The position numbers were made by a program, and so were the translations under genes. The notes under the pieces were generated by a model that saw nothing but the letters and a program-made list of their open reading frames with translations, was not told the DNA's origin and searched no databases. 64,000 bases of DNA, taken from the NCBI GenBank assembly GCA_910580105.1, contig CAJTWN010000002.1, forward strand, positions 251,245 through 315,244, written 5' to 3'. This DNA comes from an uncultured Clostridia bacterium. Its GTDB lineage: Bacteria; Bacillota; Clostridia; Monoglobales; Monoglobaceae. Of the stretch, positions 62,226-64,000 are shown piece by piece. How positions within the stretch are numbered: the first letter of the stretch is position 1; each line of letters begins with the position of its first letter.

Positions 62226-64000
62226 CTATGCCTTTAACTTGATGGTTATTGCTTGATAGGGCAAAACTTCAACAGCAACTGCACACCCTTCAATTTTCAG
62301 CGCCTCCAGCTGATCCTCATTCATGTTTGAAAGCCAAGCTTCCTTAAACATATGCAGCTGTATCTTTGTCTTTACCTTGCGGCCCTGATTCTCATACAGG
62401 CGCAAAATATAACCATCCCGATCCTGTGCAATTTTAAATGCTGAAAATTGCAGTTTTTTCGTATCCCAGACCACCGGCGCTTCAATTCTGCTTACTGTAT
62501 CGTCCGCCGGTTTACTCCGCAGTACATGCGCCACAGGCGGATACAAATAACTTTGGACAACCTCCGCAAAAGGCGCTTTCTCTCCTTCTTCACACAGATA
62601 GGGTACATAACTCCACTCAATGATTTGTTCTCCGAGACACTGTGCGCCGGGTGTTGCATATGCACCGGAAGCGGCGCCGTCACGCTGCGCCATATGCACA
62701 CGCCCCATCTTTCCAATACCGCGCAGGAGTGTAAAGGATAACCACGTCTGCCGCAGCACGGTATCATTTTCCGCTTCATAATCATACAATCCTTTTGCAG
62801 CAATGGCAAGCCCGCATTTCCCATCGTCCACAGCTGCCCATTGCTGAAATGGTAAAAGCTGAGAGGGCGGCTGCAACCATTCTTCTTTCTCTTCCGGTCT
62901 TTTGACTGGACGGGAAAGAATCGCCAAATGCCCTTGCGATAAAACATTCTTTGCCATGGTTCCCATCGGCACGCAGAGCCGTATCCGGTGATCTTTTGCA
63001 TGATTGATTAATTTCAGTTTAACATCAACACGGGGTGTATCACGCCAAAGAGTAATTTCAAATACAATGGGAAGAGAAACTCTTTCAGCAGACCGCCTGT
63101 CACCATGTAAAGCCGCCGGTACCGACATTTCCCCCGTCACACAAAGGGTTGCATATACTTCACCACAGGCCACGCATCTGGAAGAAAAGGAAAAAGCTGA
63201 TGAATGAACAACCTCTCCCGGCGTCCATGTCGGTGAATAATCCCAGGCATCTCCCGCATCCGCTTCTTCTTTCAGTAAGTTCAGCTGATGATAACATTTC
63301 CCACTGCGTTTATCCAATAGGTGAAGCAAGCCATTTTCCACTTCAACACGAATCCATTCATTTTCCATTGCGGTATCATCCGCCTGAATGCGTGCCGGCT
63401 GCCCTGCAATAGCAGTGTCTTTAACACCAGAACTTTTATCCTCGACAATGGTATACTTCTTCACAGTTCCCTGCCGGACTGTATCAAAAAATGCAATTTT
63501 CTGAAAAGCTTTATCCGGGCAGTATTCAAAACAGGGTTCTCCAATCCCATTATACTCCAATTCCGGCCGGGGAATCATTTGCGAAGGCAATTTGCGCCCT
63601 GTCTCATCCACAGCTACGAGCTGCCGGGCATCCGAAGCCACCCAAACCTCCATCGGCTGACCGCCGGACGCCTCTTGTGGTGCATAGGCAATTACCTCAT
63701 GGATATTCTGTTCTTGCTCTGTCTTCTGTCTTTCAATGTGTTTGCCAAGATAAGCAAGGGATTCATGAATCAAACCGGATGCTATCTGCCGGACAGAAGC
63801 AAACCGGGTCTCCATCTCTGTATGTACCTCGTCTACGCTGGAGCCATGGATGGAATCATGCGCGCTGTTCAGCAGCATATTTTCCCATGCTTCTTCCAGC
63901 AGCCGGGGATGTTCCTTATACCCATACAGTGATGCCAGTGCAAGAAGCGGTTCACTATAATGCTCTAAAAGGGCTTCGCAAGCAAAATTCTGACGCTTTA
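62226..64000 (-). CDS. GH38 alpha-mannosidase, C-terminal part (cut by the window)
   Basis: The reading frame is open from the stop at 62226 to the window edge at 64000, so the N-terminal catalytic barrel and nucleophile Asp lie outside. Visible: the helical region RQNFACEALLEHYSEPLLALASLYG, then ENMLLNSAHDSIHGSSVDEVHTEM with the zinc-ligand-type His-Asp, typical of GH38 enzymes, followed by the large beta-sandwich region (ENEWIRVEVENGLLHLLDKRSGKCYH and VRVDVKLKL-type strands). GH38 enzymes release alpha-linked mannose. It is probably the first visible gene of an operon with the alpha/beta hydrolase and GH30. Confidence 0.85.
   Translation of the reverse strand, partial: KRQNFACEALLEHYSEPLLALASLYGYKEHPRLLEEAWENMLLNSAHDSIHGSSVDEVHTEMETRFASVRQIASGLIHESLAYLGKHIERQKTEQEQNIHEVIAYAPQEASGGQPMEVWVASDARQLVAVDETGRKLPSQMIPRPELEYNGIGEPCFEYCPDKAFQKIAFFDTVRQGTVKKYTIVEDKSSGVKDTAIAGQPARIQADDTAMENEWIRVEVENGLLHLLDKRSGKCYHQLNLLKEEADAGDAWDYSPTWTPGEVVHSSAFSFSSRCVACGEVYATLCVTGEMSVPAALHGDRRSAERVSLPIVFEITLWRDTPRVDVKLKLINHAKDHRIRLCVPMGTMAKNVLSQGHLAILSRPVKRPEEKEEWLQPPSQLLPFQQWAAVDDGKCGLAIAAKGLYDYEAENDTVLRQTWLSFTLLRGIGKMGRVHMAQRDGAASGAYATPGAQCLGEQIIEWSYVPYLCEEGEKAPFAEVVQSYLYPPVAHVLRSKPADDTVSRIEAPVVWDTKKLQFSAFKIAQDRDGYILRLYENQGRKVKTKIQLHMFKEAWLSNMNEDQLEALKIEGCAVAVEVLPYQAITIKLKA

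Noticed and set aside
1..64000. CRISPR array or rRNA genes
   Set aside because: No regularly spaced short direct repeats with unique spacers and no rRNA sequence were seen while reading the window.

Overview
The window looks like a chromosome segment from an anaerobic, low-to-medium-GC Gram-positive bacterium of class Clostridia. Reasons: AGGAGG-type ribosome binding sites throughout, TTGACA/TATAAT promoters, a CotJC-like manganese catalase, a BofC-like small membrane protein, LplA/LplB/YtcP transporters with a YesM/YesN two-component pair, and a DUF512-der-plsY-gpsA housekeeping operon. Species cannot be named from the sequence alone.

Layout. 1-2.7 kb: BofC-like protein, mutY and a SASA/CE6-like carbohydrate esterase. 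2.9-8.6 kb: two paralogous secreted proteins built from Big_3-type Ig-like domains, whose last 484 bp are identical at the DNA level. 8.7-10.4 kb: FliB-like protein, tRNA-Arg(CCG) and tRNA-Leu(CAG). 10.5-14.7 kb: an accessory island with an IS3-family transposase, a reverse transcriptase (RT) with a structured non-coding RNA in front of it, and degenerate non-coding repeats. 14.9-29.5 kb: secreted SGNH/CBM9-like protein, ABC exporter, 38-residue ORF plus CNNM/CorC-type protein, Mn catalase, GH26-like mannanase, InlB-repeat protein, cohesin-like/stalk protein, cellobiose phosphorylase (GH94). 29.7-48.4 kb: a carbohydrate uptake and degradation locus (heparinase II/III-like proteins, LplB/YtcP permeases, three tandem LplA-type binding lipoproteins, a family-1 binding lipoprotein, YesM/YesN sensor and regulator, GH2 beta-mannosidase, SGNH esterase). 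48.6-54.5 kb: NSS transporter, DUF134 regulator with its operators, NifX/NifB-like His-rich protein, membrane protein, DUF1508 protein, amidohydrolase. 54.6-59.7 kb: housekeeping operon DUF512-der-plsY-gpsA-tcdA. 59.9-64 kb: GH30, alpha/beta hydrolase and a truncated GH38 alpha-mannosidase. GH26, GH2 beta-mannosidase, GH94, acetyl-esterase-like SGNH proteins, GH30 and GH38 together point to a plant (gluco)mannan or glycan degrader.

Main discovery: at 11.85-13.55 kb on the minus strand an RT gene is preceded by a promoter and a roughly 350-nt structured RNA. The strand antisense to that RNA contains a 159-nt unit (13299-13457) flanked by the same tetranucleotide AACG on both sides. If the RT jumps from one AACG to the other, the cDNA becomes a concatemer in which (i) 159 nt = 53 codons stays open with no stop, (ii) a TTGACA box at the end of one unit falls exactly 17 bp from an extended TGATATAAT box at the start of the next, and (iii) a GGGAGG ribosome binding site precedes an ATG in that frame. 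This is the logic of DRT2 defence systems, in which rolling-circle reverse transcription builds a 'nearly endless ORF' (neo). The window therefore appears to carry a DRT2-like system with a readable, apparently new neo sequence.

A second regulatory finding is the motif AAAGTTTACC placed exactly 26 bp upstream of TATAAT in four promoters of the carbohydrate locus; it is a strong candidate for the YesN-type activator's operator.
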